This document shows, piece after piece, positions 17,111 to 25,719 of a stretch of DNA of 50,695 nucleotides (its first letter is position 1; each line of letters opens with the position of its first letter). The notes beneath the pieces are model-generated. The model was given only the letters and a program-made list of their open reading frames with translations. It did no database searches and was not told where the DNA came from. The stretch comes from Sphingomonas sp. LaA6.9 (lineage in GTDB: Bacteria > Pseudomonadota > Alphaproteobacteria > Sphingomonadales > Sphingomonadaceae), in the NCBI RefSeq assembly GCF_022601895.1, contig NZ_JAKVIO010000031.1, forward strand, positions 1 through 50,695, in the 5' to 3' direction. A program made the translations under genes and the position numbers.

Positions 17111-17470
17111 ATGAATGCAACCCCCAAGAAGATCCGCACCCTGATCTGCGGCGCGGTACTGCAGGGATTTTTCGACCTGCCGTCCGAGGATATTCCCATG
17201 GTGCTCAAGGCCACCGGCCGGACGATACGCGCGATCCGCGAAATGCCGGGCGTCGAGGTGCTCGGGACACTCGACGACGATGAGACGATGGTCGGCACAT
17301 CCCCCAATGGCTGGCCCTGGACCTTCTATATTCTCGCCGATGTCCCCGACCGCGAGACCGCGGTCGCGATCTGCGGCCTGTTTCGCACCACCGAGGTGGG
17401 CGAGCATCGCCTCTGGAAATATATGCGCGTCGAAGCAAGGCTCGGACGCGAGCTGGTCATGCCCGAATGA
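17111..17470 (+). CDS. iacB: IacB-like small protein
   Basis: A 119-aa soluble protein, placed directly after iacA as in described iac clusters. It contains VLQGFFDLPSEDIPMVLKAT, a central DDETMVGTSPNGWPWTFYIL and TTEVGEHRLWKYMRVEARLG. The pattern suggests a ferredoxin-like alpha/beta fold of the Dabb/EthD sort, but I recognise no catalytic motif. IacB has no settled function as far as I know. It starts 23 nt after iacA and overlaps the next gene by 4 nt (ATGA). The symbol rests mainly on position and size. Confidence 0.65.
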   Translation: MNATPKKIRTLICGAVLQGFFDLPSEDIPMVLKATGRTIRAIREMPGVEVLGTLDDDETMVGTSPNGWPWTFYILADVPDRETAVAICGLFRTTEVGEHRLWKYMRVEARLGRELVMPE

Positions 17471-18009
17471 GCGAGGCGGCGATCCTTGCGCGTATCGAGC
17501 GGCTGGAGGCGGAAAGCGCAATCCGGCACCTCGTCGCGCACTATTTCCGGATCTGCGACCGGCTGGGTCCGGATACAGAGTTCGAGACGCTCGGCGATCT
17601 GTTCACCGCCGATGCCCGCTGGGAAGGCAAGGGCCGATATGCCGAGGCGTTCGGCAGCCATGACGGCCGCGCAGCGATCGTCGCGATGATCCGCAGCTAC
17701 TGCCTGCCGCAGCCACATTTCGCGATGACGGCGCATTTCTTTTCGGCCGAGGACATCACCGTCTGGGGCGAGACCGCGACGGGCAACTGGATGATGCTCC
17801 AGACTTCGACTTATCGCGAAGGCCATGCCGACCTGCGCAGCGCGTCCCTTTCGATGTCCTTCGCGCGCGAAGGCGAGCGCTGGCGCATCCGGCATTTTCG
17901 CACCGAGAACATCTTTTCGCGCCGTGTCGATCGCTGGAGCGACACACAGGCCATACCCGTTCCCAATGGACATCATCCGGAGCCGATCGATGAAACCAAC
18001 CGCCTTTAG
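17467..18009 (+). CDS. iacI: SnoaL/NTF2-like protein, IacI candidate
   Basis: A 180-aa protein with the NTF2/SnoaL-like cone fold. The N-terminal helix RIERLEAESAIRHLVAHYFR is followed by the usual LFTADARWEGKGRYAEAFG and an RWRIRHFRTENI strand near the end. Such proteins can be ring-hydroxylase beta-like subunits, isomerases or hydratases. Iac clusters carry an unassigned protein (IacI) of this size, so I use that name with reservation. The start overlaps iacB by 4 nt and the end overlaps iacC by 20 nt, fixing it in the operon. It is distinct from the true dioxygenase beta subunit at 19222. Confidence 0.6.
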   Translation: MSEAAILARIERLEAESAIRHLVAHYFRICDRLGPDTEFETLGDLFTADARWEGKGRYAEAFGSHDGRAAIVAMIRSYCLPQPHFAMTAHFFSAEDITVWGETATGNWMMLQTSTYREGHADLRSASLSMSFAREGERWRIRHFRTENIFSRRVDRWSDTQAIPVPNGHHPEPIDETNRL

Positions 18010-19225
18010 CGACCTGGTCCTGCCGGACCGCGTCCATACGTCGCTCTACCGCGACCCAGCCCTCTTCGAGGAGGAGATGGACAGGATATTCAACCGCACC
18101 TGGGTATGGGTCGCGCATCAAAGCGACATTCCAAACCCGGGCGATTTCGTGACGACGCATGTCGGCCGGCAGCCCGTGATCGTGAACCGCGACAAGAAGG
18201 GCGTGGTGCACGTGATGGTCAATCGCTGCCGTCACCGCGCAGCCACGGTCTGCGAGGCGCAAAAGGGTAATGCTGCAGGTTTTGTCTGCCCCTATCATGC
18301 CTGGACCTATGGACAGGACGGCAGCCTGCGCGGCGTGCCGCTGCCCAAGGGGTACAAGGATTTCGACAAGAGCGAATACGGCCTGATCAATCTTCGCGTG
18401 GAGCAATATAATGGCCTGATCTTCGCCACCTTCAACGCCGACATCGAGCCCCTGGACAGCTTCCTGGGACGCGCAAAGCCGTGGATCGACCTGTTCATGA
18501 AACAGGGCGGAGGCTTTCCCGTAAAGACGATGGGCGAACACCGCTTCACCTTCCCCGGCAACTGGAAGATCCAGCTGGAGAACACGACCGATGCCTATCA
18601 CTTCCCGGTCGTTCACAAGAGCTTCCTGACCTCGCTCGACGATGCGACCGAGGACCTCTTCTCGTTCATGAACGCGGGAGGATATGTCGAGGATCTCGGC
18701 AACGGCCACAGCGTCATGGTTATGATACCCGAGCTCGTGGACCTCGAGGAGAATCTCGACGCAGATATTCCGGAACGCTTCGCCGCGATCGCCGAGACGT
18801 TGCGACAGGATTATCCCGAGGACCAGGTTCGCCGCATTGTCCGCGCGATCGGCGGTTCGGGCTTCAACCTGAACCTCTTTCCCAACCTTGCATGCTCGAT
18901 GGCCTTTTTCCGCGTGTTGAGGCCGGTCGCGGTCGACAGGACCGAGATCCGGCACATCGCCATCGGCATGGATGGTGGCCCCGAGATCGCCAACCAGGCG
19001 CGGCTGCGCCTGCACGAACATTTCCAGGGACCCATGGGTTTCGGCACGCCCGACGATGCTGAGGCATGGGAGCGCGTGCAGCGCGGTTCGGCGGGCATGG
19101 CGGACCCGTCCTGGGTCATGGTCAACCGCGGCGAGGACAAGACTGCGACGAGTGCCGGGGACGTGACGGCCGAGACCGGCATGCGTGCCGCCTACCAGAT
19201 GTGGAAGAGGATGATGTCGGCATGA
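17990..19225 (+). CDS. iacC: Rieske ring-hydroxylating dioxygenase, alpha subunit (IacC-like)
   Basis: A 411-aa terminal oxygenase large subunit. The Rieske [2Fe-2S] ligands are Cys80-x-His82 (NRCRHRAA) and Cys100-x2-His103 (VCPYHAWTYG). The mononuclear iron site shows as Asp201, His204 and His209 in ENTTDAYHFPVVH. It acts with the beta subunit at 19222 and needs electrons from a ferredoxin and a reductase. In IAA degraders IacCD acts late, leading to catechol. ATG 17990 is chosen for the GGAG site eight bases upstream and the family N-terminus; longer starts overlap iacI heavily. The 4-nt overlap with iacD shows coupling. No ferredoxin gene is seen in the window. Confidence 0.85.
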   Translation: MKPTAFSDLVLPDRVHTSLYRDPALFEEEMDRIFNRTWVWVAHQSDIPNPGDFVTTHVGRQPVIVNRDKKGVVHVMVNRCRHRAATVCEAQKGNAAGFVCPYHAWTYGQDGSLRGVPLPKGYKDFDKSEYGLINLRVEQYNGLIFATFNADIEPLDSFLGRAKPWIDLFMKQGGGFPVKTMGEHRFTFPGNWKIQLENTTDAYHFPVVHKSFLTSLDDATEDLFSFMNAGGYVEDLGNGHSVMVMIPELVDLEENLDADIPERFAAIAETLRQDYPEDQVRRIVRAIGGSGFNLNLFPNLACSMAFFRVLRPVAVDRTEIRHIAIGMDGGPEIANQARLRLHEHFQGPMGFGTPDDAEAWERVQRGSAGMADPSWVMVNRGEDKTATSAGDVTAETGMRAAYQMWKRMMSA

Positions 19226-19713
19226 CGACGACGCTCGCGCCCGTTTCGCTCGAGGAAGCGATCGCCCTTGTATCGCTTGAGGCCGATTGCCTCGATCATC
19301 GCGATTACTCGACCTGGCTGACGCTCTGGGCCGATGAGGGTAAATATGTCATTCCGATCGATCCCGAGGCGACTGACTATGCCGACCGGCTCAACTATGC
19401 CTATGACGACGCAGCGATGCGCCGGATGCGCGTGGCGCGCCTGACAAGTGGCGAATCCATGTCGGCCAGGGACGCTGCAACCACGGTGCGCAGCATCTCG
19501 CGCTTTCGGGTCCTACCCGATGCGGCAGATGGTACCTTCCGCCTGCGCTGCGCCCAGCATCTCGTCGAATATAAACGGGACGTGCATCGCTCCTATGTCG
19601 CCAACGTGACCTTCACCCTCCAGCAGACCGAGGTTGGTCCCAGGATCCTCGAAAAGGTGGTGCGCCTGATCAATTCCACCGGCGCGCTGGCTGGCATGAG
19701 CTTCCTCCTGTGA
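19222..19713 (+). CDS. iacD: Ring-hydroxylating dioxygenase, beta subunit (IacD-like)
   Basis: A 163-aa small subunit of a Rieske dioxygenase with the NTF2-like fold. Typical features are EADCLDHRDYSTWLTLW near the N-terminus, DAAMRRMRVARL in the middle and RFRVLPD further on. The beta subunit is structural and stabilises the alpha3-beta3 hexamer. Its ATG overlaps the iacC stop (ATGA), and its own stop overlaps the GTG of iacE. That spacing, with coupled translation, suits a fixed subunit ratio. No metal site is expected or seen. Confidence 0.85.
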   Translation: MTTTLAPVSLEEAIALVSLEADCLDHRDYSTWLTLWADEGKYVIPIDPEATDYADRLNYAYDDAAMRRMRVARLTSGESMSARDAATTVRSISRFRVLPDAADGTFRLRCAQHLVEYKRDVHRSYVANVTFTLQQTEVGPRILEKVVRLINSTGALAGMSFLL

Positions 19714-20456
19714 CTGTGCCGGCGCATCACGATGTCGCGCTTGTCACGGGGGCAGCCGGCGGCCTGGGTGCGGTGATTTCACGAAGGCTCGCGCGCGAAG
19801 GCTTCCGCGTGATCCTGAGCGACATCGATGCGGATGCCCTGGCGCATGTGACCGAGAGCATCGATGGCGAGGTCATGGCGCTCCCGCTCGATGTCCGCGA
19901 TCCCACAAGCTTCGAGCAGGCGATCGAGGCGGCGACGGCGCGTTGGGGCGGGCTGGGCGTCCTCGTCAACAACGCGGCGCTCACCCGCACGACACCGCTT
20001 TTCGAGATCGGCCCGGACGAATTCGATGCGGTCATCTCAATCGCGCTCAAGGGGACCTTTATCGGGTGCCAGGTGGCGGGACGCCATATGCGAGCACATG
20101 GCTATGGCCGTATCGTGAATATCGCATCGCTGGCCGGCCAGAATGGTGGCGCCGCGACCGGCGCGCATTATGCGGCCGCGAAGGGCGGAATTCTGACGCT
20201 CACAAAGGTATTTGCGCGCGAGCTCGCTGGTTGCGGCGTGACGGTGAACGCCGTTTCGCCCGGGCCACTCGATCTCGATTCGGTGCGCGCCTTGCTGCCC
20301 CCCGATCGCCTCGCGGCCGTTGTCGGCACGATCCCCGCCGGCAGGCTCGGCGAGCCCGACTATGTCGCTCGCCTCGTGGCACTGCTCGCCGCCCCTGAAG
20401 CCAGTTCGGTCATTGGTGCGACGATGGACGTCAATGGCGGGCTCTATCTGCGCTGA
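19710..20456 (+). CDS. iacE: SDR dehydrogenase, IacE-like
   Basis: A 248-aa classical SDR: TGAAGGLGAVISRRLA (cofactor), SDIDAD after the second strand (the Asp favours NAD(H)), NNAALTRTTPLF, the active-site serine region NIASLAGQ, and YAAAKGGILTLTK with the catalytic Tyr and Lys. The C-terminus MDVNGGLYLR is standard. In iac pathways an SDR acts on an oxidised indole-acetate intermediate. The GTG start overlaps the iacD stop by 4 nt. It is the last gene of the plus-strand operon and ends 53 nt from the convergent pcaF. Confidence 0.85.
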   Translation: MTVPAHHDVALVTGAAGGLGAVISRRLAREGFRVILSDIDADALAHVTESIDGEVMALPLDVRDPTSFEQAIEAATARWGGLGVLVNNAALTRTTPLFEIGPDEFDAVISIALKGTFIGCQVAGRHMRAHGYGRIVNIASLAGQNGGAATGAHYAAAKGGILTLTKVFARELAGCGVTVNAVSPGPLDLDSVRALLPPDRLAAVVGTIPAGRLGEPDYVARLVALLAAPEASSVIGATMDVNGGLYLR

Positions 20457-20475
20457 AGTCTGATGGGTCGGAGCG

Positions 20476-20495
20476 GCCGCGCGCGCTGGCGCGGC
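20476..20495. terminator. Hairpin between convergent operons
   Basis: GCCGCGC at 20476-20482 pairs perfectly with GCGCGGC at 20489-20495 around a six-base loop. It sits in the 53-base gap between the ends of iacE and pcaF. No T-run follows on either strand, so this may be a weak bidirectional terminator. Confidence 0.5.
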
Positions 20496-20509
20496 ACTTC
20501 GCCCCATTG

Positions 20510-21718
20510 TCAGACGCGCTCGACCGCGAGCGCAAGGCCCATGCCGACACCGATGCACAATGTGGCAAGTCCAAGCCTGCCGCCGCTTTTTTCGAGCTCG
20601 TGGACAAGCGTCATCGCGATGCGGGCGCCCGACATGCCCAGCGGGTGGCCGAGCGCAATCGCGCCGCCATTCGCGTTGACGTGCGGTGCGTCATCGGGAA
20701 GGCCGAGGCTGCGCAGCACGGCGAGCGCCTGGCTGGCAAAAGCCTCGTTGAGCTCGATCGCATCGAAGTCCTCGATCCCGAGACCAAGGCGCGCCATCAG
20801 CTTCTGCGACGCGGGCACCGGCCCGATACCCATGACACGTGGTTCAACCCCCGCGGCCGCCATGCCGAGGATGCGTGCGCGTGGCGTGAGGCCGTGCGCC
20901 CTCGCGGCAGCGGCGCTCGCGACGAACATGGCCGCTGCTCCGTCATTGATGCCCGAAGCATTTCCGGCAGTCACGGTTCCTTCCGGGCCGAAGAGCGGCT
21001 TCAGCGTCTGCAGCGCCTCGAGCGTCGTATCGGCACGCACATGCTCATCGACCGAGACGTCGATCGTCTCGCCCTTTTTCTTGCCCGGAACACGCACGGG
21101 AATGATCTCCTCACCATGAAAGCCTGAGCGTTGTGCGGCCGTCGCGCGTTGCTGGCTTCGCAGCGCAAATGCGTCCTGGTCGGCGCGACTGACACTGTAA
21201 TCCGCGGCAATATTCTCACCCGTCCTCGGCATCGTCTCGGTGCCATAAAGGGCATCCAGCGCCGGATTGACGAACCGCCAGCCCATGGTCGTGTCCTCGA
21301 TCCTCTGGTTGCGGCCGAAGGCGCCATCGGCCTTGCCCATGACGAGGGGCGCACGCGTCATGCTCTCGACGCCGCCGGCAATCGCCAGCGCCATCTCGTC
21401 CGTGCGGATGGCGCGCGCCAGCTGGCCTATTGCCTCCAGCCCCGATGCGCACAGGCGGTTGACCGTGACGCCCGGCACCGTGTCCGGAAGTCCCGCCAGC
21501 AACAGGCTCATCCGGGCAACATTGCGGTTATCCTCGCCCGACTGGTTCGCACAGCCATAGACGACCTCGTCGATCGCGGCCGGGTCGAGGCCGGGATTGC
21601 GCGCGATCAGCGACTGGATCGGAAGTGCGCCGAGATCGTCTGCACGCACGCTGGAAAGCGCACCGCCATAACGGCCAATGGGGGTACGCACCGCGTCGCA
21701 GATAAATGCTTCGGTCAT
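20510..21718 (-). CDS. pcaF: 3-oxoadipyl-CoA thiolase
   Basis: A 402-aa thiolase, the last step of the beta-ketoadipate pathway, splitting 3-oxoadipyl-CoA into succinyl-CoA and acetyl-CoA. Motifs include VNRLCASGLEAIGQ with the nucleophilic Cys near residue 90, NEAFASQ, GGAIALGHPLGMSGAR and the C-terminal CIGVGMG. The YGCANQSGEDNRNVARM segment is characteristic of PcaF. A GAGAGG site lies eight bases before the ATG. It is the last gene of the catechol operon, 28 nt after pcaJ, and converges with the iac-like operon. Confidence 0.92.
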   Translation of the reverse strand: MTEAFICDAVRTPIGRYGGALSSVRADDLGALPIQSLIARNPGLDPAAIDEVVYGCANQSGEDNRNVARMSLLLAGLPDTVPGVTVNRLCASGLEAIGQLARAIRTDEMALAIAGGVESMTRAPLVMGKADGAFGRNQRIEDTTMGWRFVNPALDALYGTETMPRTGENIAADYSVSRADQDAFALRSQQRATAAQRSGFHGEEIIPVRVPGKKKGETIDVSVDEHVRADTTLEALQTLKPLFGPEGTVTAGNASGINDGAAAMFVASAAAARAHGLTPRARILGMAAAGVEPRVMGIGPVPASQKLMARLGLGIEDFDAIELNEAFASQALAVLRSLGLPDDAPHVNANGGAIALGHPLGMSGARIAMTLVHELEKSGGRLGLATLCIGVGMGLALAVERV

Positions 21719-21746
21719 GAAAGGCGCCTCTCACATGGAACAGGAT

Positions 21747-22403
21747 TCAGCTGGTATATGCTACACCGCAGCGACCAAGCGAAAGACCCGTCATCTGGCG
21801 CAGGTCGTCAAGCGAGACGCCTTCGACCAGTTCGACGACGCTCGCGCCACCGCCACCAACGCTGAAGATGCCAAGGTCGGTGTAGACGCGCGATACGCAT
21901 GCGAGGCCCGTGAGCGGGTAGGTGCAGGTCTCGACCAGCTTGCTTTGCCCTCGCCTGGTCAACAGCTCCATCATGACGAATGTCTGCCTGGCGCCGATCG
22001 CGAGATCCATCGCGCCGCCCACCGCCGGAATCGCGTCGGGCTCGCCGGTGTGCCAGTTGGCAAGATCGCCGTTCACCGACACCTGGAAGGCGCCCAGCAC
22101 GCAGATGTCGATATGTCCGCCGCGCATCATCGCAAAGCTGTCGGCATGGTGGAAATAGCATCCGCCGCTCAACAGCGTCACCGGCTGCTTGCCCGCATTG
22201 ATGAGTTCCGGGTCCTCTTCGCCGAGTGCCGGTGCGGGCCCCATGCCGAGAAGCCCGTTCTCGCTTTGCAGGAAGATTTCGCGGTTCCGGGGCAAATGGT
22301 CGGCGACCTTGGTCGGAAGCCCGATGCCCAGGTTCACATAGGAGCCTTCAGGAATGTCACGCGCGACGCGCGCGGCCATCTGGTCCCGGTCGAGGCGTTT
22401 CAT
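21747..22403 (-). CDS. pcaJ: 3-oxoadipate CoA-transferase subunit B
   Basis: A 218-aa class I CoA-transferase beta subunit. The active-site glutamate lies in SENGLLGMGP near residue 48, the GIGLPTKVADHLP segment near the N-terminus is typical, and the C-terminal half has TYPLTGLACVSRVYTDLG. With PcaI it transfers CoA from succinyl-CoA to 3-oxoadipate. It starts 15 nt after the end of pcaI. The similar SCOT and acetoacetate CoA-transferases are alternatives by sequence, but the operon decides for PcaJ. Confidence 0.9.
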   Translation of the reverse strand: MKRLDRDQMAARVARDIPEGSYVNLGIGLPTKVADHLPRNREIFLQSENGLLGMGPAPALGEEDPELINAGKQPVTLLSGGCYFHHADSFAMMRGGHIDICVLGAFQVSVNGDLANWHTGEPDAIPAVGGAMDLAIGARQTFVMMELLTRRGQSKLVETCTYPLTGLACVSRVYTDLGIFSVGGGGASVVELVEGVSLDDLRQMTGLSLGRCGVAYTS

Positions 22404-22418
22404 GAAGCGTGTATCCCT

Positions 22419-23147
22419 TCAGGCGGTGGCCGCGTCCAAATCGGCGATGGCGGCTCCAGGCGTGATCTCGACGACGCGCTGGACGAAGATACCCGGCGTC
22501 ACCACCACTTCCGGATCGAGACTTCCCAGCGGCACCAGTTCGGACACCTGTGCGATGGTGGTCCTGGCCGCCATCGCCATGATCGGCCCGAAATTGCGCG
22601 CGGTCTTTCGGTAGACCAGGTTGCCCCAGCGATCCCCTTTCGATGCCTTGATGAGCGCGAAGTCGGCATGGATCGGATATTCAAGAACATGGTCCCTGCC
22701 GTCGATCCGGCGCGTTTCCTTGCCTTGCGCCAAGAGCGTTCCAAAACCGGTAGGGGTGAAGATGGCGCCGAGTCCGGCACCGGCTGCATGAATGCGCGCG
22801 GCAAGGTTGCCCTGGGGCACCAGTTCGAGCTCGATCTCGCCGGCACGGTAGCGCGCGTCGAAATGATGCGAATCCGACTGGCGCGGGAAGGAGCAGATGA
22901 TCTTGCGCACGCGCCCCGCCGCAATCAGCGCGGCGACACCGGTCTCCCCATTGCCCGCATTGTTGTTGATGATGGTGAGGTCACCGACATCACGCCGGAT
23001 AAGGGCGTCGATCAGTTCATCGGGCATTCCGGCAGTGCCGAAGCCGCCGATCATGACCGAGGCGCCGTCAGATATGTCCGCTACCGCAACCTCGGCCGAC
23101 ACCGCCGCCTTGTCGATCACGCCACCCGCTCCCTTCCTGGATGCCAT
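22419..23147 (-). CDS. pcaI: 3-oxoadipate CoA-transferase subunit A
   Basis: A 242-aa class I CoA-transferase alpha subunit. The glycine-rich GGFGTAGMPDELIDAL near residue 35, NNAGNGETGVAALI and GNLAARIHAAGAGLGAIFTP are family hallmarks. It forms a heteromer with PcaJ. ATG 23147 is chosen; a GTG one codon upstream is also possible. The gap to the flavin reductase stop is only 3 nt, so the two are translationally linked. Confidence 0.9.
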   Translation of the reverse strand: MASRKGAGGVIDKAAVSAEVAVADISDGASVMIGGFGTAGMPDELIDALIRRDVGDLTIINNNAGNGETGVAALIAAGRVRKIICSFPRQSDSHHFDARYRAGEIELELVPQGNLAARIHAAGAGLGAIFTPTGFGTLLAQGKETRRIDGRDHVLEYPIHADFALIKASKGDRWGNLVYRKTARNFGPIMAMAARTTIAQVSELVPLGSLDPEVVVTPGIFVQRVVEITPGAAIADLDAATA

Positions 23148-23150
23148 CAC

Positions 23151-23684
23151 TCAATGCCGGGAGCCCGCAGCGAGAACGCTGTCGGGACCGAGCTCGGCCG
23201 GCACCGCGTAGCTGCGGTTCGCATAGATGAGCGGCTTGCCCGGCGTCGAAAGCTGCACAGCCTCCACGCTGCCGAAAAGCACGTGGTGCGTGCCGATCAT
23301 CTGCTGATCGAGGAGGCGGCAATCAAAGGCGACGAGCGCGTCGGCGAGCATCGGCACACCTGTCTCGCTCCTCGTCCAGTGTGCGCAATCGAAGCGCCCT
23401 TCGCCGCGCTCGCCCAGGCGTCCCGCGAATGTGTCCGAAATGGCCGCCTGATTTTCGCGCAGCACATTCACGGCAAACACGCCATTGGCGATTATCGGCC
23501 CGGCACCCGAGCAAGCCTGGTTGATGCACACGAGCAGAACGGGTCTTGCGCCGTCTGCCGATACCGAGGTCATCGCGGATACGGTCACCCCCGCTTTCCC
23601 ATGTGGACCATCGGTGGTGACGATGTTTACCGTCGATGCGGCAAGGCTCATGCCCTGCAGGAAATCGGATCGAATATCGGTCAT
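23151..23684 (-). CDS. iacG: Flavin reductase, IacG candidate
   Basis: A 177-aa flavin reductase of the FMN-binding split-barrel (HpaC/Fre-like) family. Typical stretches are NIVTTDGPHGKAGVTVSAMTS (flavin contact), NGVFAVNVLRENQ and GTHHVLFGSVEAV. It supplies reduced flavin to a two-component monooxygenase. Catechol degradation itself needs no such enzyme, so its presence inside the cat/pca operon is best explained by the IacA-like monooxygenase at 15945, which lacks a reductase of its own. It overlaps pcaD by 4 nt and precedes pcaI by 3 nt. Confidence 0.8.
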   Translation of the reverse strand: MTDIRSDFLQGMSLAASTVNIVTTDGPHGKAGVTVSAMTSVSADGARPVLLVCINQACSGAGPIIANGVFAVNVLRENQAAISDTFAGRLGERGEGRFDCAHWTRSETGVPMLADALVAFDCRLLDQQMIGTHHVLFGSVEAVQLSTPGKPLIYANRSYAVPAELGPDSVLAAGSRH

Positions 23685-24472
23685 GATGCGCCTGTCAGAA
23701 ACGACGCTACCGCGTCATTGAACGTTGCAGCCTGCTCGACATTGCTGAGATGCGCTGCATCGAGGGTGACCAGCTTTGCCTCCGGTATCCGCCCTGCCAG
23801 GAGCTCGGCGTGTTCGGGCGGCGTCGCGGGGTCCTTCGCGCCTGCGATCACGAGCGAGCGCGCGCGAATGAGAGCCGCTACCTCTCTGAGGTCCATGTCG
23901 CGGATGGCCGCACAGCACCCGGCATAACCGCGGGCTTCGGTGGCAAGCAGGAGCGAGCGTACCCGTTCGACATCGGGGGCGCTCGATGTGCGAAACGCGG
24001 ACGTGAACCACCGCTCGATAACCGGGTCGACCATGGGCTCCATGCCGTCGGCGAGCACGGTAGCAATGCGCGACGCCCAGCCGCCGGGAGGACCCATATA
24101 GGCCGATGTGTTGGCGAGAATGAGTCCGTCCAGCCGTTCGGGCGCCCTGTAGCCGAGCCATTGGCCCGTCATCCCGCCGAGCGAGACGCCTGCAAAGTGC
24201 ACGCGATCGATTTCGAGATAATCGAGCAGCTCGATCACGTCGCGCCCCAGCCGGTCGAGCGAGTAATTGCCCGGCGGCACCGACGACGCGCCATGACCAC
24301 GAGGGTCATAGCGCAGGATCGAGAATTGCGAGCCCAGGGCTTCGACCTGGGGATCGAACAAAGCCATTGCCGTTCCAAGCGAAGCCGAGAGCAGCAGGAC
24401 CGGCTTTCCCTCGACGGGCCTGTAGTCGAACGCAATCGCGCAGCCGTCATCGGCCTGGAAATGGCGTGTCAT
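23681..24472 (-). CDS. pcaD: 3-oxoadipate enol-lactone hydrolase
   Basis: A 263-aa alpha/beta hydrolase. The nucleophile elbow is GVSLGGMTGQWLG, the oxyanion-side segment is SASLGTAMALFDPQ, and the C-terminal DAAHLSNVEQAATF carries the catalytic His, as in PcaD. It opens 3-oxoadipate enol-lactone to 3-oxoadipate. ATG 24472 is chosen over the 25-codon longer frame because the latter reaches into catA. It follows catA by 19 nt and overlaps the flavin reductase by 4 nt. Confidence 0.9.
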   Translation of the reverse strand: MTRHFQADDGCAIAFDYRPVEGKPVLLLSASLGTAMALFDPQVEALGSQFSILRYDPRGHGASSVPPGNYSLDRLGRDVIELLDYLEIDRVHFAGVSLGGMTGQWLGYRAPERLDGLILANTSAYMGPPGGWASRIATVLADGMEPMVDPVIERWFTSAFRTSSAPDVERVRSLLLATEARGYAGCCAAIRDMDLREVAALIRARSLVIAGAKDPATPPEHAELLAGRIPEAKLVTLDAAHLSNVEQAATFNDAVASFLTGAS

Positions 24473-24491
24473 TGTTCGCGCCCGCTCACGG

Positions 24492-25397
24492 TCATGCAGC
24501 AGCACGCGGGCGGCTCGAAAAATGCTGGTCATCGGCTGACTGCGCACGCTGCATCACGAAATCGAAGACGATTGCCGGATTGCCGCCGCTGCGATCGGGA
24601 ATTGGCAACAGGCCGTCACGCGTCGCGAACGCGAAGTCGTCATGCGCATGAGGGTCGTCGCCGAAATTGATCTGCGTCGTGAGCGTGCGATAGCCCGGTG
24701 CCTCGATGAAGAAATGGATATGGGCCGGGCGGTCGCCATGCCTGCCGAGCAGCTTCATGAGCTGGTCGCACGCGCCTCCGGGCGGAACGCTATAGCCGCG
24801 CGGCATCCGCGAATGAAAGGCAAAGCGGCCATCTGCCCCAAGCCTGATCCGCCGCCGGTTGTTGAAGGGAGATTGCGCGGAAGTGGGGTCGAAATGCGAA
24901 TAGAACCCCTTGGAGTTGGCATGCCAGACATGGAGGATCGCATCCTTCACCGGTTCGCCATCGGGCCCGAGGATCCGACCCGACATTGTCAGCTCCTCGA
25001 CGTCGTCGGGATCGGTCGTCAGGTTCACGTCGTTGGTCCTGGACAGATCGCCCTCCACCAGCGGTGCTCCGGCGACATAGAGCGGCCCCTCGATCGTTCG
25101 CGGCGTTCCACCCGTACGCCCGGCTTCAGCGTCCTTGGCGTCGAGATGAAGGTCAAGAAAATGCTCGATGCCGATGCCGGGGATGATCAGTCCGAACTCA
25201 CCAGCGCCTCGCCCCAGGAAATCGATCGCCTGCCAGAATTCGCCTTCCGATATGTCGTGCTTTTCGATGACGCCCATCGTCGCTTCGAGCACATCGCGCA
25301 ATATGGCCTTCAGACGCGGATTTCCGCCGCTTTCCGTCAGCCCGCTCGCGCGGTCGAGCAGCGATTGCACGGCTGCGGTTTTGACAATGTCGGTCAT
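24492..25397 (-). CDS. catA: Catechol 1,2-dioxygenase
   Basis: A 301-aa intradiol ring-cleavage dioxygenase that opens catechol to cis,cis-muconate with non-heme Fe(III). Iron ligands are visible: a Tyr in NSKGFYSHFD, a Tyr in RMPRGYSVPP and the two His in RPAHIHFFIE. The helical N-terminal 100 residues are the dimerisation/lipid-binding domain of the catechol-type enzymes, and EGPLYVAGAP begins the catalytic barrel. An AGAGAGG site precedes the ATG. It is third in the operon. Chlorocatechol- or hydroxyquinol-type activity is less likely with catB and catC of ordinary type next to it. Confidence 0.92.
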   Translation of the reverse strand: MTDIVKTAAVQSLLDRASGLTESGGNPRLKAILRDVLEATMGVIEKHDISEGEFWQAIDFLGRGAGEFGLIIPGIGIEHFLDLHLDAKDAEAGRTGGTPRTIEGPLYVAGAPLVEGDLSRTNDVNLTTDPDDVEELTMSGRILGPDGEPVKDAILHVWHANSKGFYSHFDPTSAQSPFNNRRRIRLGADGRFAFHSRMPRGYSVPPGGACDQLMKLLGRHGDRPAHIHFFIEAPGYRTLTTQINFGDDPHAHDDFAFATRDGLLPIPDRSGGNPAIVFDFVMQRAQSADDQHFSSRPRAAA

Positions 25398-25424
25398 GAT
25401 CCTCTCTCTCGTTGCAAGGCGTGG

Positions 25425-25709
25425 TCAGTCGGTCGCGATGGCAGAAGGGTGCTGGCACAGTGCCGTCACCTTGACCTGCATGAAGGGAAAGAGCGGCAGG
25501 CCCGTCATCAGCTCGTGCAGTTCGCCGGCGTCGTTCACGTCGAAGATGCTGACATTCGCGTAGCGCCCGGCCACGCGCCAAAGGTGCCGCCATTTGCCGG
25601 AACGCTGAAGCTCTTCGGAGCGCGCCTTCTCGGTTGCCTTGAGTTCCTCGAAGCGAGCCTTGTCCACATCGTGGGGCACGATCACATCCATCTCGACCAT
25701 GAACAGCAT
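25425..25709 (-). CDS. catC: Muconolactone isomerase
   Basis: A 94-aa protein of the muconolactone delta-isomerase family: MLFMVEMDVIVPHDVD at the N-terminus, then RFEELKATEKARSEELQRSG, and LHELMTGLPLFPFM near the end. It converts muconolactone to 3-oxoadipate enol-lactone as a decamer. ATG 25709 has a GGGAG site and gives the family's usual length, so the 18-codon extension is discarded. It begins 10 nt after catB and ends 27 nt before catA. Confidence 0.92.
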   Translation of the reverse strand: MLFMVEMDVIVPHDVDKARFEELKATEKARSEELQRSGKWRHLWRVAGRYANVSIFDVNDAGELHELMTGLPLFPFMQVKVTALCQHPSAIATD

Positions 25710-25719
25710 GGCGGTCTCC

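Noticed and set aside
15090-17120. Long minus-strand open frame (676 codons) opposite the amidase and iacA-like genes
   Set aside because: It is antisense to two genes with clear domains and has no motif; long antisense frames are common in high-GC DNA.
21678-23927. 749-codon plus-strand open frame opposite the pca genes
   Set aside because: Shadow of pcaJ, pcaI, the flavin reductase and pcaD; the composition is Arg/His/Ala-rich with no domain.
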